A stretch of DNA of 41,870 nucleotides from Acetobacteraceae bacterium (GCA_025352375.1 JANXTL010000195.1:1-41870); one strand, 5' to 3'. Shown: positions 17,467-25,482, counted from the first letter of the stretch. Translations and numbers: made by a program. The notes: generated from the sequence alone by a model not told the origin.

Positions 17467-17748
17467 GGCAAAGACCGCGAAGAATTTTACGGGAATGTGG
17501 CTTCTTATAATGGCAACGAAAATTCAGGCAGACTATGGCTTGTTGATGAACAACGGACCGTGGGCTTCAGAAGAGACAAGTCTTTGAAGCACCTGCCCCA
17601 AGAAGACCGCCAACTTCTGTCACGGAGCCTAGATCGATACGTGAACGGCCAGGATGGAAATATTACACTTAAAGGGCACGCCTTGCGGAATAGAGAGGGA
17701 AAGCTAAAAATGATTTTTCTAGTCAGTGTCTCTGAAGATGACGACTAG

Positions 17749-18036
17749 TTTCTATCCTTCAATGGTCTACAAAAGCCGGACAAGCCCTCGCGCCAAAAGA
17801 TTCTAATGACTCACGAAGTTCTGGGACGGCCATTTAGGCTTCGAGGCCAGCCAATGCCGGCAGTACCCGGCCCGGCTCACCCCCCGGCCAACGCGCACAT
17901 CCGCTCGATCCCGTGCCTCTGCATTGCGACTGCGTCCGCGCACGGATCACCGCGTAGACGTCGTCTCGCGAGGAACGCCTCTCATACGGCGTGGCCCCCT
18001 GACTTGCCGCCAGGCTGCGCGAAACAAATCCACCCA
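17749..18036. other. No gene recognised
   Basis: These 288 bases lie between the broken gene and the mqsA-like antitoxin stop. Open frames on both strands have no recognisable features or plausible starts. No clear terminator or promoter was seen. Confidence 0.5.
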
Positions 18037-18477
18037 TTACCGACGATCGGCAGTCTGAAGCTCCGAAACCAACTCGGGATGCGTATCGAGCAAACGCAAA
18101 AGCTGAATCGTCGGACCGCTCGGTTCGATCAGGCTCCGCTCGTATTTGTCGAAAGCCCTGTCACCCACCCGGAACACCGCACCCGCCGCCCGCTGACTCA
18201 GCCGCAGCTTATGCCGAATACGCCGGATCGTCGCCGGCGCGGGCACGCCATCGACACGCTCCTTCAACGTACGCAACGCCTCCTCGGCGGCGGTCATATC
18301 GGAACCGACATGGATCGACTCGCCATCCCCCTCCGGATAGTAGCCCGGCAGATCGACAATCGCCTCCTGTCCCTTGTAGCGCACCGTGAACGGGCGCGTG
18401 TCCCGGCGCAACATTTGTCCGGTCTCGGGACAGGGCATGCTCGGCGGCAATACGGTTGCCTTATCAACCATCGTCAT
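18037..18477 (-). CDS. mqsA: MqsA-family antitoxin (HTH)
   Basis: The 146-residue protein has an MqsA-like N-terminal domain (CPETGQMLRRDTRPFTVRYKG, then DLPGYYPEGDGESIHVG) and a C-terminal XRE-type helix-turn-helix (about 85-140: IRHKLRLSQRAAGAVF, FDKYERSLIEPSG, TIQLLRLLDTHPEL), which matches the DNA-binding half of E. coli MqsA closely in pattern. The zinc-binding CxxC pairs of E. coli MqsA are missing (CPET and YYPEG), as in a zinc-less subfamily. Its ATG overlaps the toxin stop (ATGA), the standard mqsRA order. It probably autorepresses the operon. The toxin upstream is frameshifted, so this antitoxin may be orphaned in function. Confidence 0.8.
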   Translation of the reverse strand: MTMVDKATVLPPSMPCPETGQMLRRDTRPFTVRYKGQEAIVDLPGYYPEGDGESIHVGSDMTAAEEALRTLKERVDGVPAPATIRRIRHKLRLSQRAAGAVFRVGDRAFDKYERSLIEPSGPTIQLLRLLDTHPELVSELQTADRR

Positions 18478-18778
18478 CTCTCCTTGAACGACATCAGCCG
18501 AAACTCGGTCACCACATCAGCCTGGAATTTGATGTAGAGAACCGCCCCTCCGGTCGGGACATGATAGACATCTTGCCATGTCCGGTGATCGGCATACGTC
18601 GTCATCGACTTAAGAACATCGGACTCAGAATCTCCTGAATGACGTCCGCGATGCCGGCACGGCTGAAGCCCATGGACAAGGCGTCGGCGAAGGCCGATCG
18701 CGTGATGGCCAACGTCTCCGGGAAGCCGATGGCCGCCTTGATCGCGTCCAGGTTATAGGTCGGGCGCCGCTTTTCCAT
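18474..18778 (-). pseudogene. mqsR: MqsR-family toxin (mRNA interferase), frameshifted
   Basis: The N-terminal half, MEKRRPTYNLDAIKAAIG... to ILSPMF, reads from the ATG at 18778 and runs into TGA at 18602-18604. The C-terminal half continues in the -1 frame from about 18612: KSMTTYADHRTWQDVYHV, then LYIKFQADVV and LMSFKER, stopping at 18474. Together they match E. coli MqsR end to end (about 101 residues versus 98), including the KSMTTY.DH..WQDVY segment with catalytic Lys and Gln. One base is missing at the TTC TTA AGT site. No convincing slippery heptamer is present, so mutation is likelier than programmed frameshifting. A sequencing error cannot be excluded. Confidence 0.8.
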
Positions 18779-18850
18779 CAATCGAGAGTATGCCACCATA
18801 AAGGTGTCAAAACAAGGATTATCGCGGTCGCACACGCGGAAAGCCGTGGG

Positions 18851-18898
18851 TGCCGGCATCCGCCGGCATGACGGTGTGGACCGGCATGACGGTGTGGA
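18851..18898. repeat. REP-like hairpin followed by an 18-bp tandem repeat
   Basis: TGCCGGC (18851-18857) and GCCGGCA (18862-18868) form a perfect 7-bp stem with a 4-base loop. This sits in the GTGGGTGCCGGC...GGCATGACG context of the widely dispersed proteobacterial palindromic repeats. The unit CCGGCATGACGGTGTGGA then occurs twice in tandem (18863-18880 and 18881-18898). It lies between mqsR and the downstream end of the hydrolase-cyclase gene. Confidence 0.6.
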
Positions 18899-18932
18899 CC
18901 GGGCGGCACGTCATTCGTTGGGGCCGTCGGTA

Positions 18933-20438
18933 TCACAGCAACCCATGTTGCACGGCATAGACTGCGGCAGCGGAGCGGTTGCCGAGGTCGAGCTTGGTCA
19001 GAATGTTGCCGACATGCCGCTTGACGGTGTGCTCGCTCAGCCCGAACTGGATCGCGATTTCGCCGTTCGTAAGCCCACGCGCGACGGCGACGATGATTTC
19101 CGTTTCGCGACGACTCAAGGCCACGGTCGCAGCCCGAGGCGGCGCGTCGTCGCCCAGGATCAGCACCCGGGACACCCTGCGATCCCCAGCCTCGGTGAAC
19201 CGCAAGCCAGATCCAGGAACAATGTCGCGCACCGTAGTGGAGACCAGGATTTCGTCCGCCCGCGCCAGCGCCGTCAGGCTGGCGGCGGCCTGCACCGCAG
19301 CGCCCCCGACCGCCATTCCCGCGATTTCAACCTCTCCGGTGTGGACGCCGCCGAGCAGCACCATGTCCAGCGACCGCGCCGCCGCGCGCAACGCGAGGGC
19401 GCAGCGCAAGGCGCGCACCGGCCCGTCGAACATCGCGGTGGTGCCGTCCGGCCGCGCGCCGATCTCCCGGCCGCGATGTTGCCGCAACAAGGATTCCGAC
19501 ATCGCGCGATACTGAGACAACCGCTCCAGCCAGGGTTTCGACCGGCCAGAGCCTCGCCTCAAGGGTTCGCGGACATCCGCGGAAAACACCGTCGCCAGCA
19601 CGCGGTCGGGTTCCGGGGCCGGACGCACGCCGGTCAGAAATTCCTCGATCTCATCCACTACGCGGTCGGTGTCGCCGACCCAGATCGGGTGGTCGTCGCC
19701 GGGAATTTCAACGTATTTGGCCCCGGCGATGTGCGCCGCGAGGTAGCGGCCGGCCGCCAGCCGCACCCGCGGATCGCGGTCGCGATGCAGCACCAGCGTC
19801 GGCACCCGCACGCTCGGCAACACATCGCGCACGTCGATCAGCGCGTTCATGCGGGCCAAAGCGATGGCACCGGCCGGGCTGGTGCCCAGGCGCTCGAACC
19901 TGGCCCACCACGCGCGGAAGCGTTCGTTGGACACCATGTTGGGGGCGAAGCTGGCCAGGCTGCTGCCGGTGCCCCAGTTATCCTCGGCCGAGGCGACGAA
20001 AGCCTCCACCTGTTGGGCGGACAGTACCCAGGAATGGAAATGCGCGTATGCACCGTACAACACCAGGGCCCGCGTCCGTTGCGGGTAGGTCGCGGCGAAC
20101 AGGATGGACATCGGCCCGCCCTCCGACCCGCCGATCAATGCTGCCTGGGCAGAACCGGCGGCGTCCATGACGGCCCGCACGTCGTCCATGCGGGTTTCCA
20201 GATCGGGCATGTCGGTGACCCGATCCGACAGGCCCGAACCGCGTTTGTCGAATATGATAACCCGAGCGAACGCGCCGAGGCGGTTGAACATGTGGCTAAG
20301 GCCGGGGTCTTCCCACTGGACCTCCAGATTGGAAAGAAAGCCCTGGACGAAGACGATATCGAACGGACCGTCGCCGACGATCTGGTACGCGATATGAACG
20401 TTGCCGCTGCGCGCGTACCGCGTTTCAGGACTGTTCAT
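18933..20438 (-). CDS. Alpha/beta hydrolase - class III cyclase-like - LuxR HTH hybrid regulator
   Basis: The 501-residue protein has three parts. Residues about 1-285 are an alpha/beta hydrolase with nucleophile S105 in GGSEGG, an acid in HRDRDPRV and a His in GDDHPIW. Residues about 290-430 resemble a class III adenylate/guanylate cyclase domain (VLATVFSADV, FDGPVRALRCALALR, GGVHTGEVEIAG), with both expected metal Asp positions apparently kept but the motif around the second degenerate (RPDGTTA). Residues about 440-501 are a LuxR-type HTH (LSRRETEIIVAVARGLTNGEIA, HTVKRHVGNILTKL). Such a protein would sense or hydrolyse a small ligand and bind DNA. Whether it makes cyclic nucleotide is doubtful. 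The next gene upstream on this strand is the binding protein, 98 bp away. Confidence 0.85.
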   Translation of the reverse strand: MNSPETRYARSGNVHIAYQIVGDGPFDIVFVQGFLSNLEVQWEDPGLSHMFNRLGAFARVIIFDKRGSGLSDRVTDMPDLETRMDDVRAVMDAAGSAQAALIGGSEGGPMSILFAATYPQRTRALVLYGAYAHFHSWVLSAQQVEAFVASAEDNWGTGSSLASFAPNMVSNERFRAWWARFERLGTSPAGAIALARMNALIDVRDVLPSVRVPTLVLHRDRDPRVRLAAGRYLAAHIAGAKYVEIPGDDHPIWVGDTDRVVDEIEEFLTGVRPAPEPDRVLATVFSADVREPLRRGSGRSKPWLERLSQYRAMSESLLRQHRGREIGARPDGTTAMFDGPVRALRCALALRAAARSLDMVLLGGVHTGEVEIAGMAVGGAAVQAAASLTALARADEILVSTTVRDIVPGSGLRFTEAGDRRVSRVLILGDDAPPRAATVALSRRETEIIVAVARGLTNGEIAIQFGLSEHTVKRHVGNILTKLDLGNRSAAAVYAVQHGLL

Positions 20439-20501
20439 GCCCGGGCCCCATGTTCCCCACGATCCTGAACCAATTGGAGACCGCGGGGAAGGGCAATCGT
20501 T

Positions 20502-20527
20502 CCGGGGCGGCCGCGCGACCGCCCCGG
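20502..20527 (-). terminator. GC-rich hairpin after the binding-protein gene
   Basis: CCGGGGCGG (20502-20510) and CCGCCCCGG (20519-20527) form a perfect 9-bp stem with an 8-base loop, 9 bases past the minus-strand stop of the binding-protein gene. No T run follows on the minus strand, so it may act with Rho or protect the 3' end. Confidence 0.5.
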
Positions 20528-20536
20528 CTTACGCGG

Positions 20537-21760
20537 TCACTTCATCGGGAAATGGCACTTGTCATTCAGCGGGTGCAGCACGCCCTCGGGCGGGGTCGTG
20601 GTCACCAGCTTGTACAGATCCCACTCGCCCTTGCTCTCGGCGGCGGACTTAATCTCGAACAGATACGCCGGGAACACGCCGCGGCCGTCGGCGCGGATGC
20701 TGCCCTTGCCGAAGGCGTCGTCCTCCGTCGGGATGGACTTCATCCGCGCTATGGTGTCGCGGCCGCTTTTCTTCGCCTCGACCCCGCCCATCGCCTGCGC
20801 GGTCTTCAAGAAGTGGGTCGTGATGCCATAGGAGCTGGCATGAGCCTGGTTCGGGTAGTTTTTCGGCGACTTGGTCAGCAACCGCTTAGTGAAGGCGCGG
20901 GTGCGGTCGTTCAGATCCCAGTAGAACGTCTCGGTCGTCGTCAGGCCGTTGCACACTTCCAGCCCCAGCGAGTGCACATCGGTGATGAACAGCAGCAGCG
21001 GGGCGATTTTCATCGTCTTGCTCAGGCCGAACTCGGCCGCCTGCTTGATGCAGTTCTGGGTGTCCAGACCGGCGTTGGCAAGACCCAGCACCTTGGCACC
21101 GCTCGTCTGCGCCTGCGTGAGGTAGGACGAGAAGTCGGTGGTGTCGGGGAACGGGTAACGCAGGTCGCCCTTCACCTCCCCTCCGCCCTTCAGCACCACT
21201 TCCTTGGTCAGGTCGGCCAGCGACTGGCCGAACGCGTAGTTGGCGGTGATGAAGAACCAGGACTTGTGGCCCTGCGACATCAGCGCGCCACCGGTGGAAT
21301 GCGCGTTCTCGTAGGTATCGAAGCTCCAGACGATGGTGTTAGGGCTGCACTGAGCATCCGTCAGCGCCGCCACCGTGGCGGACGCATTCAGCATCATCTT
21401 GTCCTTTTCTTTCGCCACCTGCCCAACGGCCAGCGCGACAGAGGACGTCGGCACGTCGATAATCCCGTCCACGCCCTGATCGTACCATTGGCGCGCGATC
21501 GAGGCCGCGATGTCCGGCTTGTTCTGATGGTCGGCGCTGATCAGTTCGATGTCGAAATTTAGGTGGGTCTTCATCTCCTCGATCGCGAGTTGCGCGGCGG
21601 CAACCGAGGTCGGGCCGGTGTTGTCGCGATAGGTGCCGGACAGATCCGTCAGCACGCCCAGCTTGATGGACGGTCTGGCTTGCGCGCGGGCCCGGACGAG
21701 GGGGACGGCAGACGCGGCGGCGGCGGCAGTACCCAGAAGGGTCCGGCGGGAAAGCGACAT
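20537..21760 (-). CDS. ABC transporter substrate-binding protein (branched-chain amino acid/amide type)
   Basis: The 407-residue periplasmic protein of the Peripla_BP_6 (LivJ-like) class has a twin-arginine-style signal (SRRTLLGTAAAAASAVPLVRARA), followed by IKLGVLTDLSGTYRDNTGP and a type 1 periplasmic-binding fold (DIELISADHQNKPDIAASIARQWYDQGVDGIIDVPTSSV in pieces). The start at MSLSRRTLL gives a proper signal; the open frame further upstream does not. No permease or ATPase gene is adjacent, so it serves a transporter encoded elsewhere. The acyl-CoA dehydrogenase gene lies 56 bp upstream on the same strand, which hints at a carboxylate or acyl substrate. Confidence 0.85.
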   Translation of the reverse strand: MSLSRRTLLGTAAAAASAVPLVRARAQARPSIKLGVLTDLSGTYRDNTGPTSVAAAQLAIEEMKTHLNFDIELISADHQNKPDIAASIARQWYDQGVDGIIDVPTSSVALAVGQVAKEKDKMMLNASATVAALTDAQCSPNTIVWSFDTYENAHSTGGALMSQGHKSWFFITANYAFGQSLADLTKEVVLKGGGEVKGDLRYPFPDTTDFSSYLTQAQTSGAKVLGLANAGLDTQNCIKQAAEFGLSKTMKIAPLLLFITDVHSLGLEVCNGLTTTETFYWDLNDRTRAFTKRLLTKSPKNYPNQAHASSYGITTHFLKTAQAMGGVEAKKSGRDTIARMKSIPTEDDAFGKGSIRADGRGVFPAYLFEIKSAAESKGEWDLYKLVTTTPPEGVLHPLNDKCHFPMK

Positions 21761-21816
21761 AGATGTTTTCTCCGATTGGTGTTGGGTGCTTCTAACGCAG
21801 GGAAACGCGGGGGGCG

Positions 21817-22983
21817 TCAATACGATTTCGCCTGGCCGAGCACCCGTTCGGCCAGGTAACTTAGAATTAACTCCCGGCTGATGGGGGCGATACGGGGGAT
21901 GAGGCTTTCGCGGAACAGGCGTTCGACGTGGTATTCCTGCGCGTAGCCCATGCCGCCATGGGTCATCACGGCTTGTTCGCAGGCGTGGTAGCCGGCCTCG
22001 GCGCCGAGGTATTTGGCGGCGTTCGCCTCGATGCCGCAGTCCCGACCGTTGTCGTAGAGCCACGCGGCCTTCAAGGCCATGAGGTTGGCTGCTTCCAGTT
22101 CCGCCCACAGTTTTGCCAAGGGGTGCTGGATGGACTGGTTCTGGCCGATCTGCCGCCCGAACACGACGCGTTCACGCGCGTAACGGGCGGCGCGATCGAT
22201 GGCGCAACGGCCCATGCCCACGGCCTCGGCGGCTATCAGGATGCGTTCGGGATTCAGGCCGTGAATGAGGTAGCGGAAGCCCTCGCCTGCTTCGCCGATG
22301 CGGTCTTCCACGGGGATGCGCATGTCGGTGAAAAAGACCATGTTCGAGTCCACCGCGTGCCGCCCCATCTTGTGGATCAGCCGCACCTCCGCATGCGCTC
22401 GGTCCAGGTCGGTGTAGAACAGCGTCATGCCCTGGGATTTGCGCTTCACCTTGTCCAGCGGGGTGGTGCGTGCCAGCAGCAATATCTTGTTGGCGACCTG
22501 CGCGGTGGAGGTCCAGATCTTCGTCCCATTTACCAGATAGTGGTCACCATGCAGGTCGGCGCGCGTGGTGATCTCGGTTGTGTTCAGGCCGGCATTCGGT
22601 TCGGTGACGCCGAAGCAGGCTTTGTCTTTGCCCGCGATCAGCGGCGGCAGCATGCGTTGTTTCTGTTCCTCGTTTCCGTACACGACGACGGGGTTGAGAC
22701 CGAAGATGTTGATGTGGATGGCCGACGCGCCCGACATCGCCGCGCCCGATTCCGCCACCGCCTGCATCATGATCGACGCTTCGGTGATGCCGAGGCCCGA
22801 GCCGCCGTAAGCCTCGGGCATGGCGATGCCGAGCCAGCCGGATTCGGCCATGGTGTCGAAAAAGGCGTGCGGGAAGGTGGCGGTGTTGTCCCGCTCCAGC
22901 CAATAGGTGTCGTCGAATTTGGCGCAAACGCGGAGGACCTGGTCGCGGATTTGCTGCTGGGCGTCGGTCAGGGCGAAGTCCAT
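21817..22983 (-). CDS. Acyl-CoA dehydrogenase
   Basis: The 388-residue FAD-dependent enzyme has the N-terminal helical domain, the GVTEPNAGLNTTEITTRA and KIWTSTAQVA beta-domain motifs, and the C-terminal helix bundle (RERVVFGRQIGQNQSIQHPLA, THGGMGYAQEYHVERLFRES). At the C-terminal site of the catalytic Glu in short/medium-chain enzymes it reads RIAPISREL. The base may instead be the Glu in GLNPERIL, as in isovaleryl-CoA-type enzymes (inference). The substrate is unknown. It forms a minus-strand pair with the binding protein and is divergent from the DUF29 gene. Confidence 0.9.
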   Translation of the reverse strand: MDFALTDAQQQIRDQVLRVCAKFDDTYWLERDNTATFPHAFFDTMAESGWLGIAMPEAYGGSGLGITEASIMMQAVAESGAAMSGASAIHINIFGLNPVVVYGNEEQKQRMLPPLIAGKDKACFGVTEPNAGLNTTEITTRADLHGDHYLVNGTKIWTSTAQVANKILLLARTTPLDKVKRKSQGMTLFYTDLDRAHAEVRLIHKMGRHAVDSNMVFFTDMRIPVEDRIGEAGEGFRYLIHGLNPERILIAAEAVGMGRCAIDRAARYARERVVFGRQIGQNQSIQHPLAKLWAELEAANLMALKAAWLYDNGRDCGIEANAAKYLGAEAGYHACEQAVMTHGGMGYAQEYHVERLFRESLIPRIAPISRELILSYLAERVLGQAKSY

Positions 22984-23061
22984 GGGCGGGGCTTTCTTGT
23001 GGGCGAGTTAGCGGCGTATATGTGTCATGCCTGACGCCGGACTACCAGCACGAGGCAGCGC

Positions 23062-23496
23062 ATGAACACGACCCTCTACGAGCAGGATTTCTACGCCTGG
23101 GCTAACCAGCACGCTTCCCTGCTGCGCGCGGGCCGACGGACCGACGCCGATATCGCCAATATCGCCGAAGAGATCGAGAGCATGGGACGCAGCGAAAAGC
23201 GGGAACTGGTCAACCGTTTGGCGGTGTTATTGCTGCATTTGCTGAAATGGCAGTTCCAGCCGGGACTGCGCGGTAACAGCCGGCGGTTGAGCGTCGAGGA
23301 GCAGCGATATCGCCTGGAGAACCACCTGCGGGATAACCCAAGCCTGAAGGCCATGTTGGATACCGCAACGGACGAAGCGTACCGGCTCGCGTTAATCGAG
23401 GCGGAGCGGGAGACCGGTCTGGCTCGGCGCACGTTTCCGGCGGTCTGCCCCTATGGGTTCGAGCAGGCGATGCGCGCCGATTTCTGGCCTGAGTGA
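23062..23496 (+). CDS. DUF29 family protein
   Basis: The 144-residue helical protein matches the DUF29 pattern: LYEQDFYAWANQHASLLRAGR at the N-terminus, IAEEIESMGRSEKRELVNRL, LLHLLKWQFQP, and the closing CPYGFEQAMRADFWPE. The function is unknown; the family is common in cyanobacteria and Acetobacteraceae, often in many copies. The ribosome site is weak (GAGGCAG). It stands alone, divergent from the acyl-CoA dehydrogenase. Confidence 0.85.
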   Translation: MNTTLYEQDFYAWANQHASLLRAGRRTDADIANIAEEIESMGRSEKRELVNRLAVLLLHLLKWQFQPGLRGNSRRLSVEEQRYRLENHLRDNPSLKAMLDTATDEAYRLALIEAERETGLARRTFPAVCPYGFEQAMRADFWPE

Positions 23497-23835
23497 AATC
23501 CCCAACGTCCGGCCAGGATAACATCAATCGACGCGAACGATGAGGCCGTCGGCAGGCTGGTCGGACAAGACCTCGGTCGCGTGGCCTTTGCCGTCGCGCG
23601 ATCTCAGGCATCAGCCTAGTGTCGCGCTTCGTCCGCGCCGGCAGAAGCGACGGATCCGCCCGCCTGGCGGCATGGCTGTGATAGGTCGATGGGGCGATCG
23701 GCAGTATTCGAGAGGGGTTCTCGGACTGCTGTCGGGGTAAAATTGCCAGCGTCGTCTACCCGGGCGAGAGCGCATGCAGTTATAACGTGGCGGAGTTGCG
23801 CCCGTGCTTGATTGCTTCGGGTGGCCGCCTCGTGC
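23497..23835. other. No gene recognised
   Basis: No convincing coding region, RNA or terminator is visible in these 339 bases between DUF29 and the transposase relic. Short open frames on both strands lack plausible starts and family features. The stretch may be the decayed 5' part of the insertion sequence whose 3' end follows. Confidence 0.5.
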
Positions 23836-24042
23836 CGGTTCACTCGCCTGACGAACGCATTCTCAAAGAAGGCCGAGAACCACGCCCATTCGGTTGCCAT
23901 CCACACGATGCATTACAACTTCGTGCGTATTTACCAGACCCTGCGTTGCACGCCGGCTATGGGGGCTGGCGTGACGAAGACGCTTTGGGAACTGGCGGAT
24001 ATGGTGAGGGTGTTGGAAGACTGGGAAGCGGCGCAAAGCTAA
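23836..24042 (+). pseudogene. C-terminal relic of an IS1-type transposase
   Basis: The frame reads RFTRLTNAFSKKAENHAHSV, then HYNFVRIYQTLRCTPAMGAG and TKTLWELADMVRVLE to a stop. This is the end of the transposases commonly annotated as IS1-like in alphaproteobacteria (typical form: LTNAFSKK.ENHA..VAL.FMHYNF.RIH..LRVTPAM.AGV). The catalytic N-terminal part and both IS ends are missing. The frame ends four bases into the stop of the convergent methyltransferase gene. Confidence 0.7.
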
Positions 24043-24698
24043 TCAGCCGCTGCGCCCAGCCCAGCCAGTTCCTCCTGCTTTGCTACACGCCGCTTTGCCG
24101 CCGTCGCCACGTTATTCGACACTTTGGCATCTCGCCGCCGAAAGATCGTGATTCCCCGGAATCGGTGGTTGGTTGATTTCCACATGCCAATCGCCGCTTC
24201 CTGCTCAAAGGCGTCTTTCCGATACATCGGGAGAACCTGATCCAGCCAAACTATATGCGCCCCAATCGGGAGCCGTTGCAGCGCGCGCATGACCACGTTT
24301 CTCTTGACCATGGTGGTCTGGTAGTGGTCCGCGTCTTCCACGCTGTAGGGCGGATCGGCCAGAACCAAGTCATATTTTTCGAGAGGAACGCGCTCAAGCG
24401 TCTGCGCATCGTCGATGTACGTCGGCTTGAGCTTGGGGTTGATATCGACGGTATCCCCTGGGAACGTCGAAAGATCGACCTGACCACTGAATAGGTGTAG
24501 CACCTTGCGCTTATCAGGGAACAACGCCTTGATGCGTCGCAGGTAACCAGCTGGGTAGCCCCCGTAATAAGTGGACTTTACCCGGTAATCGTTACCCATG
24601 ATCCACGTGCCTACGGCCCGGCCGTCCGGCCCGACAAAAAGGCACTTGGGGAATCCCGTCTCTTTAGCGTAGTTATCGATTCGATCTTCCCAGTCCAT
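24039..24698 (-). CDS. Phage-type DNA adenine methyltransferase-like protein
   Basis: The 219-residue protein carries the amino-methyltransferase catalytic motif DPPY in YDLVLADPPYSVEDADHY and a SAM-site-like VLHLFSGQV segment. The DPPY followed by a short C-terminal part is typical of small phage and plasmid methyltransferases whose target may be DNA. The frame is open 31 codons further, but GGGAGG sits 5 bases before the ATG of MDWEDRID, which decides the start (an ATG one codon earlier is too close). It is divergent from two small phage-like genes, with repeated TGTACA sites between. It is probably part of a prophage or plasmid remnant. Confidence 0.75.
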   Translation of the reverse strand: MDWEDRIDNYAKETGFPKCLFVGPDGRAVGTWIMGNDYRVKSTYYGGYPAGYLRRIKALFPDKRKVLHLFSGQVDLSTFPGDTVDINPKLKPTYIDDAQTLERVPLEKYDLVLADPPYSVEDADHYQTTMVKRNVVMRALQRLPIGAHIVWLDQVLPMYRKDAFEQEAAIGMWKSTNHRFRGITIFRRRDAKVSNNVATAAKRRVAKQEELAGLGAAAD

Positions 24699-24748
24699 CA
24701 TAACCTCCCGCGTGAGTGCTTGGTACGATGGCGATGGCTTGGTGAGGC

Positions 24749-24768
24749 TGTACAGTGCGTTTTGTACA
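24749..24768. promoter_or_regulatory. Paired TGTACA palindromes in a divergent promoter region
   Basis: TGTACA occurs at 24749-24754 and 24763-24768, 14 bases apart. Related GGTAC sites lie nearby at about 24722 and 24785, between the methyltransferase and the small phage-like gene. Spaced identical palindromes suggest binding of a dimeric repressor. No repressor gene is adjacent, so this is inference. Confidence 0.4.
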
Positions 24769-24811
24769 ATCCTGGTATGCGGTGGGTACATGGGTCAATT
24801 AGGAGGCTGAA

Positions 24812-25066
24812 ATGGACGTCATGTTAACGAAATCTGAGATTGCCGAACTGTTTATCCAGCCGGCCCGCACGAAAAGGGATGGGGGTTACCAAAGCTTGCT
24901 TGTTGGATTGCAACAGAGAATCAATCGAGAGACTGGCCATATCGTCCTGAACAAGCGCGACCTCGAACGTATCCCGCGGTACGCTTTCGACTATGGCGTA
25001 GGAGGCTGGGAAAATAGATTGGTGGCTATCTTTGGTCGGACCCTTGGCTCGAAACTTGGTCGGTGA
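24812..25066 (+). CDS. Small phage/plasmid-like hypothetical protein
   Basis: The 84-residue protein is preceded by a strong AGGAGG 7 bases before the ATG. Visible segments are LTKSEIAELFIQPARTKRDGG, QRINRETGHIVLNKRDLERI and a C-terminal WENRLVAIFGRTLGSKLGR. The family is not recognised with certainty; the build (short, charged, helical) suits an accessory phage or plasmid protein. It is divergent from the DNA methyltransferase and followed 13 bp later by another small gene. Confidence 0.6.
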   Translation: MDVMLTKSEIAELFIQPARTKRDGGYQSLLVGLQQRINRETGHIVLNKRDLERIPRYAFDYGVGGWENRLVAIFGRTLGSKLGR

Positions 25067-25079
25067 CGCCGTAACGCCC

Positions 25080-25352
25080 ATGCTCTACGTTGTAGTCCGT
25101 GAGATAGAGGGGGCCAAAAGGGAAGCGGCGGCATTCCGATCGCGGCAGGATGCCCAGGACGCATACGATGAAGCCGCACGTATCTGCGACGAAGGGCCGG
25201 ACGATGGTCCGGGAGACGATCCGGCCATCGTGACAAATTGCTGGCTGGGGTGGGTTGATACGCCAGACCGCGATATTGCGAAGCGGTCATCGCTAGCCGG
25301 ACACTTCACCGTGAGCAAAGCTTATTTTCCCACCCCTCAATCTCATTCCTGA
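25080..25352 (+). CDS. Hypothetical small protein
   Basis: The 90-residue reading frame from ATG 25080 reads MLYVVVREIEGAKREAAAFR with an acidic middle (CDEGPDDGPGDDP) and CWLGWVD. The frame is open 16 codons further upstream, overlapping the previous gene. No family is recognised and the Shine-Dalgarno is poor. It is probably the last gene of the small phage-like group. Confidence 0.45.
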   Translation: MLYVVVREIEGAKREAAAFRSRQDAQDAYDEAARICDEGPDDGPGDDPAIVTNCWLGWVDTPDRDIAKRSSLAGHFTVSKAYFPTPQSHS

Positions 25353-25482
25353 TACTGACCCACTACCCAATCGTGCTCTAATGCCGCGCTGGAGATGATC
25401 GAGCAGGTGAAATCGACACTGTTATCGCTGGCACCGGACAGATTCTTCCCCTTTTCTTCCCTGACGGCGCCATACTCGCTCC

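Larger units (their letters stand above)
16691..17748 (+). pseudogene. Uncharacterised gene (DUF7946/7947-like) broken by two MITE insertions
   Basis: Three in-frame pieces belong to one gene: codons at 16691-16753 (MALAPIQFRFVYQPTDKSNA...), 16869-17351 (NAYDAGLALYGIGRSMSIAT... to STYAYTRARD) and 17467-17748 (GKDREEFYGNVASYNG... to FLVSVSEDDD). Deleting 16754-16868 and 17352-17466 (115 bp each, keeping one TA) joins them into a 275-residue reading frame. The order of motifs, with an N-terminal helix pair, an APxLxGARVL-type strand and a C-terminal small domain, resembles from memory the uncharacterised DUF7946/DUF7947 proteins. The gene is more AT-rich than its neighbours, so transfer is likely. 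The middle piece could still be translated from 16914 (ATG with an upstream AGGGCGA), but its last 24 residues come from the MITE. Confidence 0.8.

Noticed and set aside
18602-18645. Programmed frameshifting as the explanation of the split mqsR
   Set aside because: The site TTC TTA AGT has no X XXY YYZ slippery heptamer and no obvious downstream structure, so a one-base deletion or sequencing error is simpler.
23497-23835. Short minus-strand frame ending GLIVRVD as a gene end
   Set aside because: It is too short, has no family signature or upstream continuity, and is most likely decayed sequence.
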